From NCBI GenBank assembly GCA_032622095.1, contig CP136068.1:162893465-162957464 (forward strand): a DNA stretch of 64,000 bases. The letters are read 5' to 3'. The notes under the pieces are model-generated. The model was not told the DNA's origin. It saw only the letters and a list, made by a program, of their open reading frames with translations, and did not search any database. Position 1 is the first letter of the stretch. Each line of letters opens with the position of its first letter. Positions 47,795-60,549 of this stretch are shown piece after piece. This stretch comes from Siphonodentalium dalli (taxonomy: Eukaryota; Mollusca; Scaphopoda; Gadilida; Siphonodentaliidae). The position numbers and the translations under genes are program-made.

Positions 47795-49556
47795 CAACAC
47801 AAGCTACAATATACATTTACATATGGACAATTGCAAGCATAGAACAAGGTGTATGTAGAAACTATTACGAGCAACATATCATATTGGGTATGCCTATTTT
47901 CTACCAACCTACTCCATGCCTTTTTCATTTTCCGGCGTCCCTGATTGACGTTGGTGACCGTTGGCAATAACATATCACAAATGAATGCGATTTACGAAGT
48001 CATATATGGTACGAAACGGCTTCCGTGTCAAATGTCACATGATAACGAAATGGCTGCCTCCACTGCAAAAAGTTTTTATTTCATGTCAGCGAATGTATAT
48101 GGTATAGTCGGCTATGTATGGGATCAGCCTATCATCTCAGTGGTGTTTCGTTTTGGGCTGACTTCGCATTGTGTGCCAATCACCGAAATGTATTGATCGC
48201 TTTGCCGGAGCCGAAGGTCACTCAGGCGGAATGTCAATTCTTAAAGGTACCGGTACACAATCCGATACGATGGTTCCCGTATCATCAGATTCCAACAACA
48301 ACAGAACAATTCCTCAAAAGACGCATTAGTTATCAGAATCGATTAAAATCACCTCAAAATAATGCTATAAACCACTGTCAACTCTAGTATATAAAAAAAC
48401 GTGTTATCAACGTTGTGTTCAACGCAATTAGGTATCGAAAGTATGCCTGTTGGCTCGTCGAATATTTGCTAGGCCGCCAAAAATTGCGGATGGTGAAAAA
48501 TAGAGATTTAATAAAATCGATATCTGATAACTCTGAGCTTTGATGGATGGGTTCCTCGAATTAAATATTTTTTAACCCGGATATCGAAGCCAAAGAAACA
48601 GTAATTTATGAGCGTTAATTCGGATTATGTATCTTTAAGCTTGCATGAATTAATTCAGACATGCGTTTTCAGAATTAAATACGCATGGCACCAAGCCTGG
48701 GTTGTCGTTGCTTGGATAACACACTGTGACACGATAAAGATTACCCAAAGCGAACACTACACCTCTATACTCGGCCACCGTTAAGATCCCCTTTCACTGC
48801 CACTCAGCATCACAGACGGATTCCCCACTGACAAGCAAACAATATATGTATACAAGCATTGTGGGTGTATATATAAGTAACATATGGTATCTCAAGTATC
48901 GCTTGGAATAATGTGTTGAAACTTCATATGTGACTACACAGGCATCGCAAGTTCATAGCCACTCACGCCACCACCATATATGTCAGGTGACCTTGGTGGC
49001 CATCTTGGTTTACACACTAATGGCTGTGTTTGATGCCTATTCATGCATATATGGGTATGTTTATATATGTGATTATGTGTGCTATATATAGAAGCAGAAA
49101 ATAATGTTATTGCCAGAAATTGGTCATTCTCAACATTTATTTATCACGTTAGTTGTCATCTTTCAGGGAGGGACCCATACCCGTACAAACTGTGCTATAT
49201 ATACCCATATTTGAATAGGTCACATGACTGTGGTTTTATTACCATAAACTTATGCGTGAGTAGTCGCATATCCCATGTACATACATGTATAGGTGTGGTT
49301 AATGCATTAACATTTCGATATATCGTAAATGTCTGACATATGTTGTTGGACCATATAGACATATTGATATGTTGGAGCCACATTGGCCACATCAAATTGG
49401 TCACGTGACCTTGGTGGCCATCTTGGATCTAAATGTACATATATCACCAGTATGGCCGCATGTTTTGGGTATTTTCCGACTTCATTGTGTTACAAGCATT
49501 TGATGAACATATCATATTGGGTAGGTTGCTGTATTTGAGTTTCCATTTTGTATTGT
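47795..49556 (+). repeat. 1.75-kb segmental duplication, copy 1
   Basis: Matches 51,240-53,022 in the same order and orientation. Shared landmarks include CTTTTTCATTTTCCGGCGTCC, GTATGGGATCAGCCTATCATC, GCATGGCACC(A/T)AGCCTGGG and GGTCACGTGACCTTGGTGG (each shown only in part). The copies differ by substitutions and small indels. A frame reading CIDRFAGAEG is open in both for about 45 codons but has no known motif. Confidence 0.85.
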
Positions 49557-49800
49557 GAAAACTGTGAGTGCCATAAGTCTGAGTCTTTGGAGATGTAGAT
49601 GCTCACAGTTTGCAAGCTTTACGAGAAAGTCATAATCAGATGTATAGTCGTTATAGATAAAAACGAAAGGCCCTCTCCTGAACTTTCTCCAGTCTGTCGG
49701 TAGAAGACACACTGCAGAACTGCCAGATAAGAAGGCAGTAATTAAAACAAAGATTACTATTTTCAAGCACATGGGATTCTCCTACATGTATATCTCTTTC
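49530..49800 (-). pseudogene. LINE reverse transcriptase C-terminal fragment, frameshifted
   Basis: Two overlapping minus-strand frames together match the C-terminal end of non-LTR retrotransposon RTs. One reads CLLIWQFCS, then LEKVQERAFRFYL and a stop. The other takes over with IYNDYTSDYDFLVK, then LHLQRLRLMALTVF. The pattern VQERALRF-YNDYTSxY-LxxLxxRRLR is typical of CR1/Jockey-like LINEs. The switch lies in a run of T's at about 49,655, consistent with a one-base slip. The upstream RT core is missing. The 3' edge overlaps the end of the segmental duplication. Confidence 0.7.
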
Positions 49801-51239
49801 GCTGCCAAACGCGCATAAATGCGAACGTCGGAGACGCTGCCAATCGCGCATTTTTGCGAATTTGGTATGTAGTCTAATCTATGGGATATAACTCTATTCT
49901 TTCCGGCATGTTTGACAGTGTACAATGTATTTATCTGTAGTACTGTTGCGCGCGAACAATTTAAAGCGACAATGTCCTCAAGGTCATGCTATTTCTGACG
50001 TTATGGGAGTACAGTCAGAGCCGGAATATTGCGCCATTGTTGTTAGCACGTGGTTATCAGTCGAAAATGGCTGCTCGCAAAAGACTCAGGACTGAAGAAG
50101 TTATTGTTATTACCTCTATACTCTAATGATCGAGGGGCGCCTGCGGCGCATAAGATACTTATACCTATTAATTATGTGGGCAGTAGCCTCTATAGGGGCG
50201 CCTGCGGCGCATTAGATACTATGGGTGGCGGGATGGGGTGGTGGGTGGGTAACTAACCTTTATACTCTAATGATCGAGGGGCACCTGCGGCGCATAAGAT
50301 AATTATACCTATTATTTATGTGGGCAGTAGCCTCTATATGGGCCCCTGCGGCGCATAAGATCCTATGGGTGGCGGGATAGGGTGGCGGGTGGGTAACTAT
50401 AACCTCTATACTCTAATGATCGAGGGTCGCTTGCGCGGGCGCATAAGATACTTATACCTATTATTTATAATACACCTTTACTGGTTTTGAACAACCTTTG
50501 TCTATTGTATCGTTTTCCAGTGGTGATAACAGGCAAGTAAATCAATTATGCTGGTGAGTTGACCATGCGTACGCCCGCGTGACCCATATAATTCACATAA
50601 ATCATCGTAAAACCCAATTTTCCTGAAATTCAAGATGGCCGCCAAGATCACGTGACTTATAAGGGGCGGAGCAGGGTCATATGTCCCCCTGCAGGTATAT
50701 ATACATATGGGTATGGTTATATATATATCTATATTTGGAATTGTACCTATCAGGGAATATTCAAGCAACAAAAGCACGAACTCAGCAAAGTGCGCCATTG
50801 TATCCCATTTTGCTACAAATAGGTGGCAACTTGCATAAATCCAAAATGGACGCCAAGGTCACGTGATCTATTTTATGTCCAAAGTGGGTTCATATAGGTA
50901 GCTCCCGTGTACCTTACTGTTGGACATCGTATAATTGGGTTGAAAATTAGAAAACAAACAACACACCCATTCATACCCACACAAAATGTACATATACAGG
51001 CAAATAGCCACTAATCCAAGATGGCCGCCAATGTCACGTGACCTTGGTGGGCGTGTCCACGGTGGCATTCGACAGGGTATACCTATGTCTATATACATGT
51101 GAAGTTTCAACTAATTATATTAGAAACTGCTTGAGATATAATGTATTACCCATATATACCTGAAATACATGGATGTATGTACAGAATGCGTGGCACTGGG
51201 GGGTAAGTCTGTGGTGGCGGGTGGCAACGGAAGAGATAT
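49801..51239. repeat. Gene-free; partial tandem repeat at 50,111-50,440
   Basis: CTCTAATGATCGAGGG recurs at about 50,120, 50,267 and 50,411, giving units of about 145 bp. Inside are GGCGCCTGCGGCGC-type palindromes and GGTGGGTGGGTAACT. Outside this array I see only dispersed CACGTG plus AAGATGG motifs (50,631, 50,841, 51,016). Confidence 0.6.
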
Positions 51240-53022
51240 TCAACACAGGCTACGTGGTGTAGATTTACATATTGGCAATTGCATGCATAGTACAAGATGT
51301 ATGTACAAACTTGTATGAGCAACACAGCGTATTGGGTATGACTATTTTCTACCCACCCGCCCCTGCCTTTTTCATTTTCCGGCGTCCCTGCTTGAAGTGG
51401 TGAAAGTTGACAAAAACTGATCACAACTGAATGCGATTTATGAAGTACGGTACTATATGGTACGAAACGTCTTCCATTTCGTTATCATGTGATATTTATG
51501 TCACATGATAACGAAATGGCTGCCCCCACAGCAAAAAGTTAGTGTTCTCAAACGAAACAATTGTTTTTTTATTTCATGTCAGCGAATGTATATGGTATAG
51601 TCGGCTATGTATGGGATCAGCCTATCATCTCAGTTGTGTTTCGTTTTGGGCCGACTTCGCATTGTGTGCCAATCACCGAAATGTATTGATCGCTTCGCCG
51701 GAGCCGAAGGTTACTCAGGCGGAATGTCAATTCTTAAAGGCACACAATCCGATACGATGGTTCCCGTATCATCAGATTCCAACAACAACAGAACATTTCC
51801 TCAAAAGACGCATTCCTTATCAGAATCGATTAATCACCTGAAAATAATGCTAACCACTGTCAACTCTAGTATAACAAAAAACGTTATCAACGTTGTGTTC
51901 GATCAACGCAATTTGGTATCGAAAGTATGCCGGTTGGCTTGTCGAATATTTGCTAGGCCGCCAAAAATTGCAGATGGTGAAAAATAGAGATTTAATAATC
52001 GATATATGATAACTCTGAGCTTTGTTGGATGGGTTCCTCGACTCGAATTAAATATTTTTTAACCCCGATATCGAAGCCAAAGAAACAGTAATTTGTGAGC
52101 ATTAATTCGGATTATGTATCTTAAAGCTTGCATGAATGAATTCAGACAGGCGTTTTCAGAATTAAATACGCATGGCACCTAGCCTGGGTTGTCGTTGCTT
52201 GGATAACACACACGATAAAGATCACCCAAAGCGAACACTACACCACAATACTCGGCCACCGTTAAGATCCCCTTTCACTACCACTCAGCACCACAGACGG
52301 ATTCCCCACAAGCAAACAATACATGTATATATACAAGCATTGTGGGTGTATATATAAGTAACATAGGGCATCTCAAGTATCGCTTGGAATAATGTGTTGA
52401 AACTTCATATGTGACTACACATAGGCATCGCAAGTTCATAGCCACTCACGCCACCACCATATATGTCAGGTGATCGTGGTGGCCATCTTGGTTTACACAC
52501 TAATGGCTGTGTTTGATGCCTATTCATGCATATATGGGTATATATGTGATTATGTGTGCTATAGAAGCAGAAAATAATTTTATTGCCAGAAATTGGTCAT
52601 TCTCAACATTTATTTATCACGTTAGTTGTCATCTTTCAGGGAGGGACCCATACCCGTACAAAATGTGCTATATATATACCCATATTTGAATAGGTCACAT
52701 GACCGTGGTTATTATCATAAACTTATGCGTGAGTAGTCGCATATCCCATGTACATACATGTATAGGTGTGGTTAATGCATTAACATTTCGATATATCGTA
52801 AATGTCTGACTTATGTTGTTGGACCATATAGACATATTGATATGTTGGAGCCACATTGGCCACATCAAATTGGTCACGTGACCTTGGTGGCCATCTTGGA
52901 TCTACATATAACACCAGTATGGCCGTATGTTTTGGGTATTTTCCGACTTCATTGTGTTATAAGCATTTGATGAACATATCATATTAGGTAGGTTGTTGTA
53001 TTTGAGTTTCCATTTTATATTA
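51240..53022 (+). repeat. 1.75-kb segmental duplication, copy 2
   Basis: Second copy of 47,795-49,556, offset by about 3.46 kb. A hairpin TTATCATGTGAT...ATCACATGATAA-type palindrome lies at 51,477-51,515. It has a 6-nt deletion in the CIDRFAGAEG frame relative to copy 1, and that frame stays open to GEK at 51,985. Confidence 0.85.
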
Positions 53023-53947
53023 TTGGTAAAAATGTGATAGCTAGAGATACACACGTGACCTATGAAAAGACCACGTGACCAAGTGCCCTTATATAACGGT
53101 TCACGTTATACAGTCCTATATACATGCAGAGACTGCCTCTTATCTGCACTATCTCACACTTTTCCTGGTGTTATATAGTCTGGAACTTATAACAAATATC
53201 ATGTGTACATGTATGTGCCCATCACTGGAACGCGTATGCGTTATATTCACTGGACGGCCATATTTACACCACATGTACCCGTCCTGCTGGCAGTATGTAC
53301 CCGATTTCGACTCAAGTCGCTATCGGCAGTGTATGTGTAATTCGACTGTAGTCACGATCGGCAGTGAACGAGTTAAGATCCGCTATTCTGTTCACGTTAT
53401 ATGGTGAACACCGCGCCCCACGCGGCCTGGTTATTGTGGAATGACCTATATAGGCTCGGCATCCATTTCGAGATATTTTGGGTCCGTCATAAATATTTTG
53501 CATATATTATACATAGCCTATATAATTATGCACACCATTCCGTTCAAGTATATATATATGCTAATCCACCCCCGCCAGATTCACAAGTTTGCAGCGAAAC
53601 CCGGGGAGATAAGACGGTTCTGATTGAATGACGCGCCGTTTCTGAGATAAATATCTGTCATTTTGTTAAAGTATCCCCACGGCCCGATTCATAAAGTTTT
53701 ACATATATAGCGAAACGTAGGGGGATGACGATTATAAATATGGATTTGTGAGATTATATGGATGAAAGAACGATACCAGTTGTCGGATACAATAATAATA
53801 ATATCCTGCACAAATACCCACCATTCCGTTCATGCTACCCCCACTCACCCCACCGTCATGATTACCCAAATTTTCAGCGAAACGCGGGGGTGATAATGTG
53901 ACGGAATAACGTAATAACTTGTATAATCTATATATATAATTTATATA
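53023..53947. other. No recognisable gene
   Basis: Open frames at about 53,075-53,407 and 53,401-53,631 have no motif and no splice context. The rest is A+T-rich. Nothing is supported. Confidence 0.4.
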
Positions 53948-56900
53948 TCTATATTTGCGAATGTCTGTCTGTCTGTGTTCTATAGAAATTCACAGGGGAC
54001 CACCTAGATGGCACAAAAGGGGTCTAATAGGGGTAACTTTTTACGAGAAAGATAATGGCGAGGGTTAGAATTTTCTAAAGTGACGCCGCTGTTGTCAGGG
54101 GTAGAAAAGGGGGAGGGGCAGAAAAAAATTGGCGCCGATTGCCACCAAACTTATATATAATCATCCCCATAATATGAGGAATCTAATGGTGTGGTTTAAA
54201 TATGTCAAACGTCGCGCCGTTCGCGTCAGGGATGCCCGGAAGGGGAGAGGGGCACCAAAATTGATCTATATTTGCGAATGTCTGTCTGTCTGTGTTCTAT
54301 AGAAATTCACAGGGGACCACCTAGATGGCACAAAAGGGGTCTAATAGGGGTAACTTTTTACGAGAAAGATAATGGCGAGGGTTAGAATTTTCTAAAGTGA
54401 CGCCGTTGTTGTCAAGGGTAGAAAAGGGAGAGGGGCAGACAAAAAATTGGCGCCGATTGCCACCAAACTTATATATAATCATCCCCATAATATGAGGAAT
54501 CTAATGGTGTGGTTTAAATATGTCAAACGTCGCGCCGTTCGCGTCAGGGATGCCCGGAAGGGGAGAGGTGCACCAAAATTGATCAAAATAATTTTAGCGC
54601 CGAATTCCACCAAATTGATGCACATTCTTCTGAGGTCTTCTCCATGATACAAGGAATATTATTGTGTGATTTAAAGACGCCAAAATGGTGTCGTTGGGAT
54701 GAGATATTAGAGGGGGCGGTGGGTGGGTACTAAATCTGATAAGAATTGGTTTAGTCGCCGATTGCCACGAAACTTATACAAATTCATCCCCATGGTATGA
54801 GGTGTCTAACGGCGTGGCTTAAAGCTGTCACAAGTGGGGTCATTCGAGTCAGGGTGCACTGAAAGGGAGAGGGGCACCAAAATGGATACAACATATTTTT
54901 AGCGCCAATTTCCACCAAATAGATACACATTCTTATCCATGATATGAGGAATCTAATCGTGTGATTTTTAAGACGTCATATTGGTGAGAGATGCTTTGGT
55001 GAGATATTTCGGTGGGGTGGGGTGGGGTTTATCACTAAATTTGATAAAAAATTGTTTAGTCGCGGATTAGCACCAAACTTACAAATAATAATCCCCTGAT
55101 ATCAGGAGTCTAAGTGTGTGGTTTAAAGATGTCAAAAGTGGGGCCATTCGAGTCAGGGGTGCCTAGGTGGTGAGAGGGACACACACATTGATAAACAATA
55201 AGTTTAGCGCCGATTTCCACCTGATTGATGCATATTCTTCTCCGTGATACGAATAATCTAATCATGTGGTTTAAATGCGCCAAATTGGTGGCTTTTTGGT
55301 GAGATATATGCAATGGTGGCCCTAAATTTGATACGAATTTGTATACTCGCCAATTTTAATAAATTATATATATATTCATCTCTATAATGAGTCTAAGTGT
55401 GTGGTTTAATGATGTCAAAAGTGGCGCCGCTTGAATCCGATATAGGGACAGGAGGGTCACTAAAAACTTATAAAAATATGTTTAGTGCCAATTACCATCA
55501 AACTCATACACGTTCTTCTCAAATGATACAATGAATCAAATATTTGCGAATGTCTGTCTGCGTTCTATATATAACTTTAAGGGTACAATCGAGATGGCAC
55601 CAAGGCGGTCTAACAGGGGTAACCCTTTACGAGTAAGATAATGGTGCAGGTTAATATTTTCTAAAGTGACGTTGTTGGTGTCAGGGGATGGCTATATTAG
55701 CGCAGATTTCGACGAAATTGATATATTAGTCTTCTCCTTGATACGAGGAATATAAACGTGTGATTTAAATACGCAAAATTGGTGCCGTTTTGGATGAGAG
55801 ATGGGGGGGGGGTAATAACTATGATAAGAATTTGTTTAGTTGCCGATTATCACCAAACTTATATACAATAATCTCCATTATATAATGCATGCATGAGTCT
55901 AATAGACGTGGTTTAAATATGACAAAAGTGGCACGGTTCAAGTCATGCATGAGTGGAGTTGCACCAAAGTTGATCCAAATATATTTAGCACTGATTCCAC
56001 CAAACTCATGCACGTTCTTCTCTAATGATATGATGAATTAAATGGGGTCGTTTGGGTCACGGATGGCGAGAGGAGATTCACTTTCATTTATAAGATTGTC
56101 CAATTCGCCGATATCCAACAAAATTACATAGTCATCTCCCAGGCCATCTCCATGTCGTTATAAGGAGTTTTTGGCATTCAAATTTCACAATCTCGACAAA
56201 TGGTGACCGAATTAAGTCACTTGAACAATACTATCTTCTCAACTGTCATATTTATATGGGGATGCAAATCAGGGCATTCCTATAATGATCTAGCAACACA
56301 TATACATAGAATAAAGCATTAAAAGTATATTTATATCAATCTATTTAAGAGATACATATATTCATTCAAACCGAGGGACATTGAATCGTCAGAGGATTGC
56401 ATATTAGAATGGCTCATGTATATATTATAACACGATTTAGTCTGTCCCATTCAATATAGTTTCCACAAAAAAAGTTACAGTTGCCAAGAGATATGGAAAT
56501 GTAGAGCAGGCCTGTTCAAAAATAGTGGTCACAGTGTTCAATCAAATATGGTTACTTCTGAGATAAAGGAAAACGCAGTCCGTAGCACATGCCATTTCAG
56601 GATCCTCCAATAGTGACATCTGACAAGAGTATATATATCTGCCCTATACAGAGGATTTCTTTAATTTGTTTAGAACAGACTCATCGCCTAACATAAACAG
56701 CTCAAAATATCGCTGTGTCTGCCACATGTAGCTGCTATACTAGCATAACATCATTTCTTTTAAACTGAAAATGATTAGCCTGTCCAGAGGAGCACCTGGA
56801 CATATCTTTAAAACATATGTATCTTCATGAAGATATGATAAACTTGATTGATTGATTGATTGATACATCTCTATGTAAAACACAATTGTCGTCTTTTATT

Positions 56901-57105
56901 TTTTCGAACTAATGTGTTTATGATGTTTATGTTTCATGCTATAACATATGAAGTATACGCAGTTGTAAATAAATAAATATTTCTTTATTGGTGGGACGAA
57001 TTAAACGCGATAAACAAAATGATAATCGCTCCGACCTGACAAAGTGAGCCACTACTTATATTCCATGTGTACGAATCATGTTTTGTGATACCATTTGGAT
57101 ATACA
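53948..57105 (+). mobile_element. Family A Helitron-like element, 3'-truncated
   Basis: Starts TCTATATTTGCGAATG with A outside. A 317-bp segment (53,948-54,264) comprising the 5' end and first repeat is tandemly duplicated: a second TC 5' end starts at 54,265, again after A. The array continues to about 56,030, interrupted at about 55,543-55,680 by the internal 5'-terminus relic. The 3' region follows to 57,105, where similarity to the 28,070 copy stops about 130 bp before the expected CTAG. Confidence 0.8.
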
Positions 57106-57229
57106 AGACGAAAACGCCCTCATCGAATCTGATCGAAGCGAGCATCATTTGTTGAAACAGTTTACCGAATATTGACGTTCACTTCTGTTAACACTGTGAG
57201 TATATCAATACAAAACAGCCCCATCTCGA

Positions 57230-57945
57230 AAGCAGCTGCCCTCGTGCTAATGCCGACTTGAGTGAGACGGTTTTGGATTAGGCTTAAGACAGATTATGGA
57301 GCTAATCCCTGACGCCGCGTTAGCTGCTGTGCAGAGGAGCCGGATTGTGAATGCTGTCAGTTGGTCTCTCCAGACTGACAGGGGCTCTCTGGTCCTCTGC
57401 GTAGAATTCCGGACAGAAGATGCTGGCATCCAGAGGTCTACTGCCCGGGACAGGACCATCTAGCAGGGACTCCATGGATCTACCGGACGTCCCTGCTGGC
57501 GTCACCACCAAGGCTCCCCTGTGGACTCGGAAATGGAGATTGGTCGACCACCACCGTATCCACAGATGACACCGAAGTACGAAGAGCAGCCGGTGTCACC
57601 CCCCCCCCCCGGGAGAGGGAGTCAAAGAATGAAGACTCGACCGCCTGCACAGCGACCTCCTATACAAACTCCAATATCTATGCACAAAAGCTGACAAAGC
57701 CCTCATCCTCGAAAGAAAGATCTACGAGGGTGCAGATGCGGCCGATCCAGCTGACAGAAAATTCCGACATTCCACCCGGAATGATGCTGGAGTAAAAGAA
57801 ACGCACGTCTACTATCCACCTACTCCTTCGAAACCAGCAGCACGTCCACTAGGGACAGAGAAACAACAAAAAAAGAAGAAACCTTATTGATTATGTCAAA
57901 ATTTGTGTGTGTTTTTTTTTCTTCTTTTTTTCTTGTTCTAAATAA
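57230..57945 (+). pseudogene. Decayed GC-rich coding remnant, unknown family
   Basis: GC content rises sharply against its surroundings. On the plus strand, stretches of about 55-82 codons read in successive frames: one starts MELIPDAALAAVQ and ends TARDRTI-stop; the next includes a Pro-rich segment (GRPPPYPQMTPKYEEQP) broken by a poly-C run at 57,600-57,611; the last reads LLYKLQYLCTKADKALILE and ends in a Lys-rich tail (EKQQKKKKPY-stop). AATAAA follows at about 57,942. This looks like the 3' end of a retroelement ORF or processed gene with frameshifts. I do not recognise the family. Confidence 0.4.
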
Positions 57946-58924
57946 AGGCAAAGGCATGAGGGATTAAGGAGAGGGCCTATCGGCCCTTTCGACAATCCCG
58001 GGGCCAGCCACCCCAAACCACTCTCTCTACATCTCGAAAGCTATGAGAGCGTATAGTTATACACGAGGGAGGGTAGATGTTTCATGTGTTTATCTCAAAG
58101 CATATTATTATAAAAGCGAATATTATTATGTGTATTTTGTAGGGCAAATCTCTATGTGGCTTTAAGTCATATATATAGAAAATAGTTTTATGGTAATCCA
58201 CGTGCATTTCTGGTAATTCGTAGCGAATGATTTTCTAGCGATTCGCCGCTGGATAGTTATATAACAACACCTAATATTTACATAACCCATCCGTGTTACA
58301 ACCCATCCGTGTTACTCCGTGTTACAACCCATCCGTGTTACAACCCATCCGTGTTACACTAAATCCTGTTCGGTGATTGGTCATCATACCACAATAACAC
58401 ACGTTGACATAATTTGACCTAATCACTAAAAGCGGTCAGCAGAATCATGGGCGGATTTGCAAAGTTCAGCCGAATTCCATCTGAAGCCAGTTATTTATAT
58501 CGATATCACGTCGTCGTTGCTAAGTGCTTGAAAATCTTATATTGGTCTGACTTAATGTCCTGCTTAGGCTAGTCTCAAATTCTCGGCAGATTTTGTGAAA
58601 ATAAATAAAAATATACTCAGCTTTTTATGGGAATAAATCATCAAAAAGCTATATAAATTGAAGAAATGAATGTAGTGGGTGTATGAGTTATCGGGGGTTA
58701 CGGCGCTTTGGGCGTTGTGGGAACACTTATTGGGAACCGCTTTGCAGTTCCCACAATGTGTCCCAACGTACACCGCACCATATCCCAAATAACACACACT
58801 ACATTAATTTCTTAAATAAACAATAAGGTGGTTGCTAATCCCTGTAATATGCTAATCAGTGCGAAAATACATTGATGTTGTTATTTGACTCGCTTCATTA
58901 ATGGATTTTTTTAAATTTTTGCAG
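57946..58924. other. Region upstream of NIT2-like exon
   Basis: A GGGCCTATCGGCCC hairpin sits near 57,977. At 58,290-58,355 ACCCATCCGTGTTAC repeats about four times. A first coding exon supplying the start codon of the omega-amidase gene should lie here or further upstream; it must end in phase 1, but I could not identify it with confidence. Confidence 0.4.
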
Positions 58925-59043
58925 CCTTCAGGCTGGGACTTATTCAGCTTGCAGTAAATTCTGACAAACAAGACAACTTAGCTCGAGCGCGGAATCTAGT
59001 GAATGAAGCGGCTAACAAAGGAGCACAAGTTATCTCCCTTCCT
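58925..59043 (+). CDS. NIT2: Omega-amidase (nitrilase superfamily) exon, N-terminal part
   Basis: A T-rich tract ending TTTTTGCAG precedes the exon, which reads (phase 1 in) FRLGLIQLAVNS, then DKQDNLARARNLV, then GAQVISLP, and stops at a GTAAGA donor. This is the first beta strand and helix of the nitrilase fold. The FRLxLIQLxVxSxKxDNxxRA pattern matches NIT2 specifically rather than NIT1 or ureidopropionase. NIT2 hydrolyses alpha-ketoglutaramate and alpha-ketosuccinamate to the 2-oxo acids plus ammonia, in the cytosol and mitochondria. The initiator Met lies on an earlier exon not identified. Joining this exon to 63,672 gives [11 protein letters not shown] without a frame break. The enzyme is constitutively metabolic in animals; nothing here shows regulation. 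Confidence 0.9.
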
Positions 59044-59344
59044 GTAAGATCACTATTAAAAATATTGCAATGTGCAGCTGCGGTTCAGATATCATACTGT
59101 GTTAGTCACATTCAAGGAGCCACTTTGTACTGTATTATAGCTAGTGACTCGCCTGCACGCGCTTAGGGCTCTAACGAGGATAGGCGCTCAATAATTGTAA
59201 TTATTAGTATTATTATGTATACCGTTTACCTGGCTTGGAGCAGAAATGCTCGATCAGAAGTTGTGCCCAGGTTTCGGAGGAAATAATTGCTACATACATT
59301 GAAACTAATTAATGTTCAATGTGTGTAATAAATGAATCAATTAT

Positions 59345-60549
59345 ATATTTTGACCAACCTTATCCACATTTGATTACCGGCATATGTATGATTTTGACCA
59401 ACCTTATCCACATTTGATTACCGGCATATGTATGATTTTGACTAACCTTATCCACATTGGACTACCGGCATATGTATGATTTTGACTAACCTTATCCACA
59501 TTTGACTACCGGCATATGTATGATTTTGACTAACCTTATCCACATTTGACTACCGGCATATGTATGATTTTGACTAACCTTATCCACATTTGACTACCGA
59601 CATATGTATGATTTTGACTAACCTTATCCACATTTGACTACCGGCATATGTATGATTTTGACTAACCTTATCCACATTTGACTACCGGCATATGTATGAT
59701 TTTGACTAACCTTATCCACATTTGACTACCGGCATATGTATGATTTAGACTAACCTTATCCACATTTGACTACCGGCATATGTATGATTTTGACTAACCT
59801 TATCCATATTTGACTACCGGCATATGTATGATTTTGACTAACCTTATCCACATTTGACTACCGGCATATGTATTATTTTGACTAACCTTATCCACATTGG
59901 ACTACCGGCATATGTATTATTTTGACTAACCTTATCCACATTGGACTACCGGCATATGTATGATTTTGACTAACCTTATCCATATTTGACTACCGGCATA
60001 TGTATGATTTTGACTAACCTTATCCACATTTGACTACCGGCATATGTATGATTTTGACTAACCTTATCCATATTTGACTACCGGCATATGTATGATTTTG
60101 ACTAACCTTATCCACATTGGACTACCGGCATATGTATGATTTTGACTAACCTTATCCATGTTTGACTACCGGCATATGTATGATTTTGACTAACCTTATC
60201 CATATTTGACTACCGGCATATGTATGATTTTGACTAACCTTATCCACATTTGACTACCGGCATATGTATGATTTTGACTAACCTTATCCACATTTGACTA
60301 CCGGCATATGTATGATTTTGACTAACCTTATCCATATTTGACTACCGGCATATCATGTATGATTTTGACTAACCTTATCCATATTTGACTACCGGCATAT
60401 CATGTATGATTTTGACTAACCTTGTCCATATTTGACTACCGGCATATCATGTATGATTTTGACTAACCTTATCCACATTTGACTACCGGCATATGTATGA
60501 TTTTGACCAACCTTATCCACATTGGACTACCGGCATATGTATTATTTTG
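59345..60549 (+). repeat. 44-bp minisatellite, about 27 units
   Basis: The unit is ATTTTGACTAACC, then TTATCCACATTTGACTACC and GGCATATGTATG, 44 bp from 59,347 to 59,391 and onward. Three units near 60,350-60,450 carry a 3-bp insertion (CATATCATG), giving 47 bp. Variants are ordered: GACCAACC occurs in the first two units and the last, GACTAACC in between; CACATTTG, CACATTGG, CATATTTG and CATGTTTG alternate in patches. Units are contiguous with no spacers. Confidence 0.95.

Noticed and set aside
11351-57105. An autonomous Helitron with Rep and helicase domains
   Set aside because: No frame in any of the Helitron-like copies shows Rep or PIF1-helicase motifs; all are non-autonomous.
59345-60549. 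CRISPR-like array
   Set aside because: Units are contiguous with no unique spacers and lie in a eukaryotic intron; it is a minisatellite.
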